A stretch of DNA of 64,000 nucleotides from Hyaloscypha bicolor E. Taxonomy: Eukaryota > Ascomycota > Leotiomycetes > Helotiales > Hyaloscyphaceae. Of the stretch, positions 34,060-44,977 are shown piece by piece. A model generated the notes under the pieces. It had not been told where the DNA came from. It did not search any database and was given only the letters and a program-made list of their open reading frames with translations. The DNA lies in contig NW_020194589.1 of assembly GCF_002865645.1 (NCBI RefSeq), positions 2,765,750 through 2,829,749 of the forward strand, written 5' to 3'. The position numbers and the translations under genes are program-made. Within the stretch, counting starts at the first letter, position 1, and every line of letters starts with the position of its first letter.

Positions 34060-36413
34060 CTAGTTGGCGCGGATGACTAGCTTCGACAGGAACTTGTTGG
34101 ACAAGGAGTCGAAGTCTCTTCGGTCAAACCTGGCATCAGGTCGGGTCTTGAGGTAGGATTCTGTGGAAACATGTCAGAAGAGCATAACTGAGGTGGCGGA
34201 AGGAACATACCATGCTTGATCACATGATCCTTCATTTCTGTCATGGCATCACAGACCGCGACGTTGTTGTTGAGGAGCTGCCCGTGCCGTCTTGTATCCC
34301 ATTCGGTGAAGGAAGGAAGCTTCTGGGAGATGGCGTGGAAGAGACCGACAATGACACCCACTGGAGTAGTTTCCATGTCACTGCAGAACTTGTTAACCGC
34401 AGCTTGATCAGGCACACGGTAGTGGCAGTCGAATTGCATCTCTTCCCAGACAGCAAGGAGGATGGAGGCAAGCATGAAGATAGTTGGCCAGTTCTTGAGG
34501 CGATCACCGCTGTACACGCTGGAGTAGAGTGAGGACAACTCCTCGAGGATCTCCTTCTGCAGCTCGCGCCACATGTCGGCCAGTGCACACTTGATCTGAA
34601 AGTTGATCATCACCGGTGCGATAATTTTGCCGTTGTACCTGGAGTCTTCATCCTCAATCATGCCATCCATAGGATGCTCGTCACCCCTTTGTTCGACCAT
34701 GGTGACGTGAAGGGTCAAGTTGTAGGCGAGGACAAGCTTCAAGGCTTTGCGAATGACGGGTACCTTCTCCTTGGTGTAGTAGCGGTGAGCAGTCTTCAAG
34801 ATCTCGGTGATGAAAGGAGTGCCTTCAAAATAATCATCGATGAATTCCTCGAACGGCCCGTCAAGATGTTTGTCGAGATACTCGGACAAGGCTTCCGTAG
34901 AAACTCCCTCTGACCCAGCCGACATCTTTTCTGTTCGGACGTCAAACTCAAGGGGCTCGTCGTGCTCAGACTCAACCCAATCAATAGAGAAGCAACTGTC
35001 GTCACTAACGTATACTTCCCGGGCCATGATGGGAAGGGCAAATCCATAGCCATGGGTGATCCAAATGAGCTCCTCTTTCTGAGCAAAGCCCTTGATGTTG
35101 TACACAGATACCCCACGACCCACGTGACGCTCGTAGTCTGCACGCCAGTCCTTCATGAAATAGCTGATATCCTTGATGTCGATGCGCGTACATGGAACTT
35201 GCCACAGTCTGGCATGAGACGGCTGACAACCGGCACAAGGCTCTCCCTTGTCACAAGTCTTCTTGAGGAACTTGCATCGAAGACATGCTCGCAACTTTCT
35301 GATCTCACTTGCTTGTTTCCGTTGCTCAGGTAATAATGGTCCACGTCGACGACCAACCCGCTTCTCGGTATCCTTCTTTCCGTTCGACGTGCGACGGATG
35401 ACAGCCTTGGTTGCCTTTGCAGTTGGGCTCTTCCGTGGTGCCGAGTTCCTTCGGGCTGGTGGTGATGAAGTTGAGGAAGGGGTAGTTCGACTCGACGACG
35501 GCGACATCTTGATGGGTACAGGGGCTACGGCTGCGGCGGGGCTGACAGTCTCATGGGAGTGATGATGAGACTCTCCATGGAAGCAATTTCGATGTCCAAC
35601 AGGATCCAGATAGTTATCAGACTCGGGAGAGTATGGAGAATAAGGATACGAGATATCTTCGAAGCTGCCAAAGGACTCCATGGTGTGGCCAGTCCCGTCC
35701 GATTGTGACGAGTCCGAGTGGGTTCGAAGATGAAGAGTCTGGCCCGGGTTGAAGATTGCTGCATTGTGTGCTTGCTGATAAGCCTCGAAGTTGGGGAAGT
35801 GGTCAACCGTGTTCCATCCGTGGTCACTACTTGAGCTTGGGAGCGACAGAACTTCCAAATACGTCCCAGTGGGCGAGTTGCTTCCAAGGCTTTGGCGACC
35901 CACACCCGGGAGCCCATCGTGCCCCGTGAAGTTCATGGCATTCTCAATCTCCTGCCAGTTTGCCCACATCGCTGCTTGGGCCTGTGCCTCCACCGTCGGT
36001 GCCAATCCATTGAACGGGGTCTCCATCTGAAGTCCAGCCTCGAAATTTGCCTGTGTCGTGGGCATAGTGTAGTCTAACGGTGATGTCTGAAATGTGGTTC
36101 CAAAAGCATTGAACTGTGCCCCCATTAACGAGTTGTCTTGAATGTACTGCGGCAGTTGTTGTGGCTGTTGTTGCATCGGCCAGTCTGTCAACAGGGTCGG
36201 GGAGTTATTATGCCCAGCCTGAGGAAATTGCTGATGTGTGTTTTGGCCTGGGGAAGTCTCCCGCCTCTGGTCAGCGGCTCCTGAGGCCATATCGAGAGGC
36301 ATAGGCCAACTCGCGCGAGCCGCCATGTTCGTGGTAAATGGGTAACGCGGATCTCGGTGATCGAAGTTTAGGTCCAGCAGACCCTCTGGGGAGAACTCAA
36401 GATTCGAGGTCAT
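34060..36413 (-). CDS. Fungal transcription factor with atypical Cys6 zinc cluster
   Basis: Exons 34211-36413 and 34060-34160 give 767 residues. The intron was placed by GTATGT and CCACAG; it changes the end to ESYLKTRPD...KFLSKLVIRAN, which looks conserved, unlike the unspliced tail. The start MTSNLEFSPEG was preferred over an upstream ATG in frame because the upstream codons look non-coding. Residues 1-300 are Gln/Ser/Pro-rich, probably activation region. A basic stretch precedes a Cys6 cluster near residues 374-408 with spacing C-X2-C-X6-C-X5-C-X2-C-X11-C; the last loop is longer than the normal 6-8. The motif PSHARLWQVPCTRIDI follows. The C-terminal half is helical with no recognised domain. 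Probably nuclear; target genes are unknown. Confidence 0.85.
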
Positions 36414-37248
36414 TGTCGCAAACGTTTGGTGGCAGGAATGGTCAATAGTATTGTAAGGAGGAGGAACGGTGACACCGCTCTTTGAGGAAGAGAAGACCTC
36501 ACGATGGAAGTCGGTGAGAGGCCTGAGGGTTGAGATGGCGGGCTCGCACGACCAGCGGATCCACATAAGAAGCGGTGAGCGAGAGCCGGAAAAATAGCCG
36601 GGCTTGTCACGCCTACCCAGACCATCCCCGTCGCGGCGAATCAGGTGCGACAATTCAACTGCACGAGCGATGCTCACTGCATGGGGGGCGACCGGGGGCA
36701 GCCGGGGGCGACTGCGAGACAACCGTCATGTGCCCAATAGTCGTGCCCACGCGGTCCCCGCCAGCCCCCCGCCAGGCCCCAGCCATGCTGCTTCTGGCGG
36801 AGGGGATGACGAGCCCTGCTACAGTAGCACCTGTATCAGCGCCGTGAACAGCCTAGCGACGGAGTGAGAGGCCTGGAGGCGCTCAACGCGCCCGCTGAAG
36901 GCCCTGGAAAAACACGGCTCCCGCCCACTGAAGGTCCGGCAACCCCCCTTGCGGCATCCCATCTCTGCAGACCCTCGCACGCTGAGCGCCGGAGTGTTGC
37001 GATCTGCACCATTTGCAGCATCTGCTGGAGGCGACTGGCACTTTGCCGAACGTGCCATGGGCTGCTGGGCATCTCGACGGACGGTTTGCAGGTGGGGAGG
37101 TGTTTACATAAAGGCTGGTTGGCTGGGCCATATTTTCACCGTTTTTTCAAAGGTCGTCGTTCATGGTCCATCCCTGAGTCCGCCAATCCAAACTCTGATC
37201 TTTTTCCAGCTCTTCTCCGTTTGCGTTTGCTCGCGCACGTCTCTCCTG
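36414..37248. other. Upstream region of the transcription factor
   Basis: GC-rich, about 0.8 kb, no supported gene. It should contain the transcription factor promoter and 5' UTR. Confidence 0.5.
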
Positions 37249-37485
37249 ATGGCCCCGTTGGCCGAGATCATCACGAAGCGAGGACCCAGATCGAGCATTA
37301 GAAGATCCCCTATCTTGGTGCAGTATCTGAGTTTCGTGCTCGTTGGTGGCAGGGACGAGGCCTTTTCTATACTGCACGACTTGTCGAAGGCGGCCAAGAG
37401 AGACGCTATCAGCGGAGCTGCTCCTCCTGGCGCCGTGGCCATCAACGCCATCGTGGAGACATTGAAGAAACGCCCCGCCATCTAG
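37249..37485 (+). CDS. Small hypothetical open frame (78 aa), doubtful
   Basis: The frame MAPLAEIITKRGPRSS...IVETLKKRPAI has fairly balanced composition and mostly C/G-ending codons, more gene-like than other frames in this gap. No signal peptide, membrane span or known motif is seen. It could be the last exon of a larger gene or chance. Confidence 0.3.
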   Translation: MAPLAEIITKRGPRSSIRRSPILVQYLSFVLVGGRDEAFSILHDLSKAAKRDAISGAAPPGAVAINAIVETLKKRPAI

Positions 37486-37986
37486 ATCCTCTCCTCCAAC
37501 TCTCTTCGCGCCCATCAAATGATTCCTGAAGACAACAGGACCACATCAACAGCTAATCCACGCCGGCTCATGTAGTCAGGTACAACAAGTGTATCTGTCA
37601 TGAGTCGGTCGTGTGAATGCAATAATCGCGAGTCGGTTCGCTGCCCCTCTGCTTCTCCGGACTCTCGTTTCATTTCAAAAGCATCCAATTTCTCCCCCGT
37701 GGCTTCGCCGATATCCTCTCCTCCTGATCGACGCGACGAGCCGGACTCCAGTGCAACTCGCCACTCTCGCCCACTCTCACGCCCAGTTGGGTGATGTTCT
37801 CCAGCCGGATCTATTAACGAGCTGCATGTCAATATTCATGCAGTCCTGGTGTAAAATGGCCACCCGCAGCGGCTTGAGATATACGAATTGTTTCCATTGG
37901 ACGAGTCCGTCAATGTGCTGCAATCAGCGCATACCGGCAGATTCCTCGCATGAGACGGGCTCAGCTCGCAGCCCGGACTGAAACTT

Positions 37987-38259
37987 TCATATCGAGGCTA
38001 TGAATCCTGAATCTGTGTGACGTTCTTGCTGACTGCCATACGTCCTGGCCCGGGTATGATCTCTAACGGCTGAAAGCTTTGCTTGCTCTGAAGCCCGCTG
38101 CTTATCGACCTCGGAAACGATAAGAAATCCCTTGGTGGGGTCGTTGACCTGGGCCTGGCTGGCAATCGCGGCTGCGGCGGATGCAGCAGCTTGGTGTATT
38201 CGCAATGTAATTCGAAACGTGCGCCCGTCGGGAGAAGATGTACAGAATCTCTTGTGCAT
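37987..38259 (-). CDS. Small hypothetical open frame (90 aa), doubtful
   Basis: The frame starts MHKRFCTSSPDGRTFRI and has an Ala-rich helix followed by a segment with NDPTKGFLIVSEVDKQR. Composition is plausible for protein but there is no recognisable family and no supporting context. It lies just upstream of RAM1 on the opposite strand. Confidence 0.25.
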   Translation of the reverse strand: MHKRFCTSSPDGRTFRITLRIHQAAASAAAAIASQAQVNDPTKGFLIVSEVDKQRASEQAKLSAVRDHTRARTYGSQQERHTDSGFIASI

Positions 38260-38566
38260 GGTGTTTCTAATCGGTCGAGGCTTTGGGGACGATTTTTGGC
38301 GGATGGGAAGAAGCAAGGTTAAACGTTGTGAACCCCTCCTTTCGTGCCCCAGCCCCTCTTTGCCACGAGCTCCTTAAGCGAGAAATGGCTTTGCCACACG
38401 AGCCACAACGTCCTCGTAACGTGACATGATCCTGAAAGAATTTGCAACAGTAATGTGAAGCAGGCTGCCAGCGAATCAATGTCATCGCTGGCGAAAAGAG
38501 CCGCACATGCAATTTCTCATCAAGGGACAGAAGCACCGCCATAGGGTTGTCTTCAAAAGGCGAGCA

Positions 38567-40309
38567 ATGACGGGCTCAGATCCCTCGTCTTCAGCCTCAA
38601 GATCTGTGGAAGAATCACTTCACGGTGACACGCAGTATCGGCAGCCTTATCTTGCAGGACCCTCTTCCGTAGGTGGAGAGGAGGCTGTGGAGTTCGTCCT
38701 CAGCTCTCCAAGACTTGCTACCATGTCAACAAAAACAGCTCGTGCAAGCATGGTTCCCGACCTCTTCACATCTCTGCCGTACATCCGGGACTTACTCAAC
38801 ACGCAATCATCACAGATTCAGGAAGAAACGATTCAAGAATGCCTCCCTTTTCTATCTGGGTTGGAACCAGGAGCTATATACAATGACTATGGAGTTCCAC
38901 ATTTGGAGAGGAAACGCCACATTCAGTTCTTACATAAGAGCTTGAAAAAGCTACCTGCTCCCTATGTTGCTGCTGATGCAAGCAGACCGTGGATGTTCTA
39001 CTGGGCACTGGCTGGCCTTTCTGCGCTCGGAGAAGATGTTTCCCAATATCGGGAACCCCTCATCTCTACTGTCCGACCCATACAAAATGCAACCGGAGGA
39101 TTTGGCGGAGGTAATGGTCAGATGTCGCATCTTGCACCAACATACGCTATTGTGCTGGCGTTGGCCATCGTCGGAGGGAAAGAAGCCCTGGATATCATCG
39201 ACCGAAGAGCAATGTGGAAGTGGCTTGGTGCATTGAAACAGCTGGATGGTGGCTTCCAGGTGTCTGTCGGAGGTGAAGAAGACATCAGGTATGAGCTCAG
39301 AATACTTGGCATCTCTCATGCGGACACTTACCAGACTATAGAGGTGCGTATTGTGCTGCAGTAATTATCACCCTTCTCGACCTACCCCTGGAACTTCCGC
39401 GTGACTCCCCAGCTTGGTCAGGTGAAGGCGCAATTCTCTTGACGGGTTTGGCTGAGTGGGTTAGGAGATGTAGGTGGCCACTCTATGAAGGATGAAATTT
39501 TGTCCTAATTTCCTTAGGTCAAACTTTTGAAGGTGGCTTCTCTGGACTTCCAGATGTTGAGGCTCATGGAGCTTATGCTTTCTGCGCTTTGGCATGCCTA
39601 TGCATACTGGGTGATCCACATGTAATGATTCCCAAGTAAGTTTTCTTAAGCACTAATTTAATTATGTGACTGCTAATATCTTTCACAAAGATATATCGAC
39701 GTACCCCGCCTCATGTCTTGGCTCTCGGCCCGACAATACGCACCAGAAGGGGGCTTTTCTGGCCGTACAAATAAACTAGTAGATGGCTGCTACAGTCACT
39801 GGGTGGGCAGTTGTTGGCCTCTATTAGAAGCTTGCCTTGACGGGCCCTTTCGCAGCTTTGCGGGAGGACCTCGACCGGCAGCTACAAAGTCTCTTGGAAG
39901 TCTCTACAGTCGGGAGGGTCTAATCAGATACATCCTTTGTTGCTGCCAGGATCGGACAAGGCGAGGAGGACTAAGAGATAAGCCGAGTCAGTGCGTATAT
40001 ACCTCATGTTCTGATCTTTGGTCTAAGTATTAACAGAGAACAAGCTCATCTGATTCTTACCATACATGCTATGTTCTCGCGGGTCTCAGCTCTGCACAGC
40101 ACAAATGGCACTTCAACACCACAGAAACGAAAACTGAGACAAGCGGGAATCTGGCCTCTCCTTATCAATGGACCTGCGAGCCTTTTGTTGGAGAAGAACA
40201 GATATATAACGAGGGAGACCGAGTGGGAACACTCCACCCGGTATTTGTGATACCTGAAGGTGCCGCTGAAGAGACACGCGCGTACTTCGCATCCAAGGGG
40301 GGCTTTTAG
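38567..40309 (+). CDS. RAM1: Protein farnesyltransferase beta subunit
   Basis: Catalytic zinc-binding subunit that, with Ram2, farnesylates CaaX proteins such as Ras and a-factor-type pheromones in the cytosol. Exons 38567-39288, 39342-39469, 39518-39635, 39691-39990 and 40039-40309 give 512 residues. Prenyltransferase repeats are evident: RPIQNATGGFGGG, KQLDGGFQVSVGGEEDIRGAYCA, QTFEGGFSGLPDVEAHGAYAFCAL, YAPEGGFSGRTNKLVDGCYSHWVG. Predicted zinc ligands are Asp354 and Cys356 (VDGCYSHW) and His431 (DSYHTCYVLAG). The exon 5 acceptor was set at CAGAG rather than CAG because only this keeps SDSYHTCYVLAG in frame. An ATG in frame at 38507 would add 20 residues; the true start is uncertain. Confidence 0.95.
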
Positions 40310-42874
40310 CGTTGACCGAGGGTGAGCACGCTCCTACACTGTCGACACAACATGATGTATGGTTTTGGCGTTGCAGTATCGGAATTGCGGGGAGTTGGAG
40401 TCGAGATGTTGGTGAAGGCATTGTCGGATTGGAGCAAAAAGGATGCATGTTTCGACGGTGTGACCGACGCTGGAGGATGATCCCAACCCTCCTTTAGATC
40501 AGAAAGCAGTAAATGAGTGCATTGATAAGGTTTTAGGTGTGCTGTGTAACGGTGATCGAACACCCTGAACACCCATGGCAGCCCAAACTCTTATCCGCTT
40601 GAAATGCCACCAGGCGGCACAGCCCTACCAGAGGACGATTGTAGTTTCTCCGGTGCGGAGGTTTATGATTGGTGATTGCAAAGTGGTTGTGCTGCTAAAG
40701 GCAAAGAAGGTCTGTCGAGGAGGTACTGGCTCGATCGATAGTGCAAGGATTGGGTTGGTACATCGAAACGTGACTACCTTCAGACATAACTCGAGGGCAA
40801 GAGCTTAATCCAACAATAAGGGGGGACACGTGATCACCTCGCGTTGCCTACACACGAAGGCACGACAGCTCGACTTTGCATACCACGCAGTGGTTTGTGG
40901 TTCGCATTCATGGTTCGCATTCTGAAATTCAAATCATGCTCAGAGAGCACGGACAGCACAGCGGCCGCGCACCACCTCGTTCATCTGCAAATCATCCTCC
41001 AAAAATGCCTGACGTCAATTGGATGCAGCATACTCGTACAACATCAGCGCAACTCGGTGTCCGCAAGACAGACGGCGAGGTATGCAGCAATCCCAAGAAG
41101 TAACTTCGGTTGTTCTGAGACATGATCGTGACTCCAGAACCAAGTGCTGGGACTTCGTGCTTTTCTGCAGTTCAGCGTGTCGTTCCAGCCTAGTTGCTGC
41201 ATGCACCTCCGCTACTGCAGAGCATCTACGTCTCTGCGAATGGGAGACCCCTGCCCGATGCCAGCGATCCGGAGACGCCCAAAGAACGGCCTTCCTGAGA
41301 TGCCTCTTCTGGCGATAGGACAATGCATCTCCAACGAGGGATTGCAGCGAAGCCGAACTGGCCCGAACGGCCTTGCTCGGCTGTCAATTCTGGGGTCATC
41401 GGAAACAACAGCATTCAGGTCAGGTACATACATGGTGGTCGGCGGCTAGGGGCGTCCGAGGAGTCTCAGCGGCCTTGAGTACTTCAGTTGTATTTGCTTT
41501 TTCCCATACCATCAACGACATCGCGGGGTCAAACCAAGCAGGCGGTTTTGTCCCCAGAAGCCCTCGCTGTTCCAGCACGTCTGGCATTGTTTAATATACT
41601 ATGGCGTATACCTCTTTCAATTTGCACGGCATGTGGCCTTACTGCTTAAGACGTCAAGCGCACTGCCAGCTCATCATTGCATACGGCAGGCTAGTCGTCC
41701 GCAGGGTTGGTTGCCTCGCGCTTTCTTGCCATTCCCTTCCCTTCCCACAGCGGCGCGCACTGCTCGAGCAGATTGTACAGACGGATCTCTGATGATCAAG
41801 CTGGTCGGCGGTCCAGCCACTGTTTATGCATTGAAGGGCTCACCGACTTCGTGTCAAGTTGTACTCCAACCATCCGGCGTCAAACGCGTCGCTCGTCGCG
41901 ATTCTCCTATGCACAGCAACACCGTTGTAGTGCGGGGCAAAGGTGCCACTTATCTACCCTGGCACTTTAGCCAGTGAAACGGTCCTAAATGTGGCTATTC
42001 CGGTCCCTATTCAGCATTGAGGATCGTGTCCCTGGGCTAGCAGTCCTCATTTTCTGACGTTTTCCTTGCATCTAACCATGGTGCCATCGATTTATGTGCA
42101 TTAGCGGCCAGCCCCGTGGATCTCCGTCGAAACAGCAGCAGCATTTATTTGAGGTTGCGTTCAGATGGGGCCAAGACCTGGTTTGTGCTTTCTGCAAAGG
42201 ACTGAAAATTTGCCCGAAACCTATGGGCGGGTGTTGAGCCTTTTGCCACCACTGCTGCATCGACAGTTCAGTAGCTGCAGACGGACCTCAGAACGGCGAA
42301 TTGACACTTCTAGCCCATCAGAGATCATCGCCTAGTATGCGTTCCCATGTTGTGGTGGAGTTGCCTAATCTCTCGAGGTTCATCGACTGGCAACGACCTA
42401 CGACAACACATCATATGGGTCACACCTAAAGAGCCGCATCATGACTTGCATCTGGTTCAACCCTTCGTCCTATCTCAACAGCGCTTGAAACCCTCCACAG
42501 GAGGCCAATCTATAATCCCTGTCCCGCACTAACATGAACTCTGCAATAAATCACACATGTCTCGCCGTTGATGGACGAAAGTCCTGCACAAACCCCCTAG
42601 ACAACACACACTATCCGTCAGCCCTACTCTTCAACACCACGACGTCGTCCACACATCACTGTATTCACATACACTTCATTGACTGTGTGCATTCTTCCTT
42701 GCGCACTGCGGCATTGGGCTCAATTGCATCGACAACGCGACACTTCTTGGGCGTTGTCTGTCAAAAAAACCCTGGTATCGACGGGATTGTTCTACCACAC
42801 CATCCACGAGTGACGGACTTGTTCCTGAAAAGGATCTGGTCAATTGTGACATCGATACTTCTTGAAACGATACA
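40310..42874. other. Gene-free region of about 2.6 kb
   Basis: No frame shows recognisable protein features. A palindromic CRE-like TGACGTCA lies at 41010-41017, followed directly by an ATTGG box. The right end should hold the promoter of the gene at 42875. Many short frames overlap on both strands with no coding bias that I can see. Confidence 0.45.
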
Positions 42875-43537
42875 ATGGGTGGCTTCTACATGGCATATCT
42901 GGAGAGTACGTTGATCCACTGCTTCGGGAATAAAGTTTTCCAAGCCTCTGGATTGTTTCATCCGAATTTCTCCTTGGGCTTCCTCGTGTCTCCAAGATCC
43001 TGCAGGAAAGGAGCTAAAGCCTTCAAGCATGTTTGCTCTCTCCTTTTCGTGCCGCCTAAGTGGCGAATGACTCCGATTGCTAGTCTTGCATCTTGATGCG
43101 TGGATGTTCATCGTCGTGTTCTCTTACACCCCCACACTTTCCTATATTTGGAGCCCTGATCTGCACAACAACCCTTCCCGGGACTACCACTGACATGCTG
43201 GGCAGGTCTGTGTCGACGTCGAGGTTGGCGTGATCCCCTATACGAGACGTACAGGAGCTCGTCGGGCTACACCTGTTTAGTGCTTGTCAATGGGCGAGAG
43301 TACCAAACTGATCTCGCGTACGAATCCGATGGACTGGCTCAGGAGAACGCAGCCATGCGGGCATTCATGGTTTGTAGGAACTTTTCCGTGAATGGAGGTA
43401 TGCTGGCACGCAATGGCGTTGTTCAGGGACTGCCTGCGAATGAGCACAGTGGCCGACACAGGAGACACCACCGACATGGTGGTCGCAGCCATTCTGTCAA
43501 TCTCAGCAGTTCCAGTTCCACAACGTCCTCGGAATAG
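42875..43537 (+). CDS. Small protein with a dsRNA-binding-domain-like fold (120 aa)
   Basis: Two exons, 42875-42905 and 43206-43537, flank a 300-nt intron (GTACGT...CTGAC...GGCAG). The junction joins MGGFYMAYLE to SLCRRRGWRDPLYETYR. The product has the order of a double-stranded-RNA-binding domain: helix 1 (YLESLCRRRGW), strands (LYETYRSSSGYTCLVLVNGREYQTD) and a helix 2 of the A-x-E-x-AA-x-x-A type (GLAQENAAMRAFMVC). After about residue 80 comes an Arg/His-rich stretch and a Ser/Thr tail. No catalytic domain is fused. The intron is much longer than others in the window, so an extra exon is possible. Role is unknown; RNA binding is inferred from pattern only. It sits in an otherwise gene-free 4.7 kb. 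Confidence 0.6.
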
Positions 43538-44977
43538 AGGAAGCTGAACTGATACGTCTCCCGAACAGCCAAGAAATAGCTGGCGGAACCACAGGCCTAC
43601 ATCTCGGCCACGAATTCCTGCCTTGCCCGAGAATAACACCCGGACGAGCAGATATATGAGAAACGATTTCGACAAAGACAAAACCCGGCGACGATGCGAA
43701 AAAATTTGCTTGACGACTTCACGACTCACCATCCATCCACGATTGACGACAAGATAATGACGAATGACTTTCTTTCTTTCATACACCTCCCAAGACTATG
43801 ATTGCGGTGTGGGATTTACAGAACCATCCGCTTGGATATCCGAGGCAACTCACCAGACTGTCTTTACGGAGTGGCTTTTTTTCGATTTTGCAACTGCAAA
43901 GTCAGGCGTGTTCCAAGGCGGCGGCTTGAAGATTCTCTTTCTCATCAACTTTCTGCATTTAGCAAGCGTGGCGGCAGCGTTGCAGTCGTTTCGATGATAT
44001 CACGAATCTCTTGTTTATGAAAGGAAGGATTTGGCAAAGCGGATGCTTTTAAATTTGGCATAATGGATGGATGGACTTATGATAAATGACCTGACGAAAT
44101 AAAAGTACTTTTGAGATACCCATGAAGGTTGTCACTCCACTCCTTAATACCGGGTGTTTTATAGGGGGGAAATCCCGTGAGTGACCCAAGATCCAACGGC
44201 GAGTGGGGAAACGGAAGTTGGGTTGACGGGGGCGGGTGTGGCGTGGCCTCCCCGTGAACCCGCACTGCCACTTTTCCTGCGAAGCTCGTGATGGAGTTTA
44301 CGAGAAATCCAAGAAAAAGCAAGCAGCAACGTAAAACGCACCCCACGAAAGGGAATGAGGGGCTCTAGGCGGTGAACCGCGAATTGAACAGAAAAATGAC
44401 ACATTTGGAAGTTGCACTCACCGTCTTACCCTTCCACTTCCACTTCCACTTCCACCGAAGTGTTCCCCGGAACCACCTGACAATGTCGCGATCTTGCTTG
44501 CTGTGGACTCTGGGGGAACATTTGGCAGGCACCTCATTTCCGAATTCCAAGATTCAGATTTGTCGGCCGTTTGCTGTTCATTAATACCCGCAGCTCATAC
44601 TCGAGAGCTCTCGTTCAATTGATCCAGAACGTGAACACAAACGGAATTACCTCCGTACGCAGCATCGCGCCCCCAAATAGATTTCATTTCGCCCCTGACA
44701 GCGCTAGCAACCCCTTTCTGGGCCAGCGCCGATGCTAAACGAGATTTTTTGAACCTCGTCGACCCGTTTTCAGCGCGACAGGTGTCCTTCAAGAAACAGC
44801 GAGAACTCGAAACTTTCTACGACCACTTCCCTTTTCCATTCCGACCATCTCTGATCTCGGAGTCCGAATCGCACATTCTGACCCCCCAGCAATCCTAATT
44901 TTCCATTCCCTCCTGATTGAGCTATTCAACCTCGAAACACAACATCGTCACAACACAAATCTCTACATTCTTTGAAG
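43538..44977. other. Intergenic: MPG1 upstream region
   Basis: About 1.4 kb with no supported gene. It includes (CTTCCA)4 at 44431-44454 and the C/T-rich leader expected of the MPG1 promoter just before 44978. Confidence 0.5.
44431..44454. repeat. (CTTCCA)4 microsatellite
   Basis: Four perfect CTTCCA units. A similar tract occurs at 15371-15392. Confidence 0.85.

Noticed and set aside
36414..36722. Upstream extension of the transcription factor to an ATG near 36722
   Set aside because: The extra 103 codons are Arg/Pro/Ser-rich without conservation-like features; MTSNLEFSPEG at 36413 is a better start.
40844..41460. Overlapping 70-100 aa frames on both strands
   Set aside because: No motif, no splice-consistent joining, no preference for one strand.
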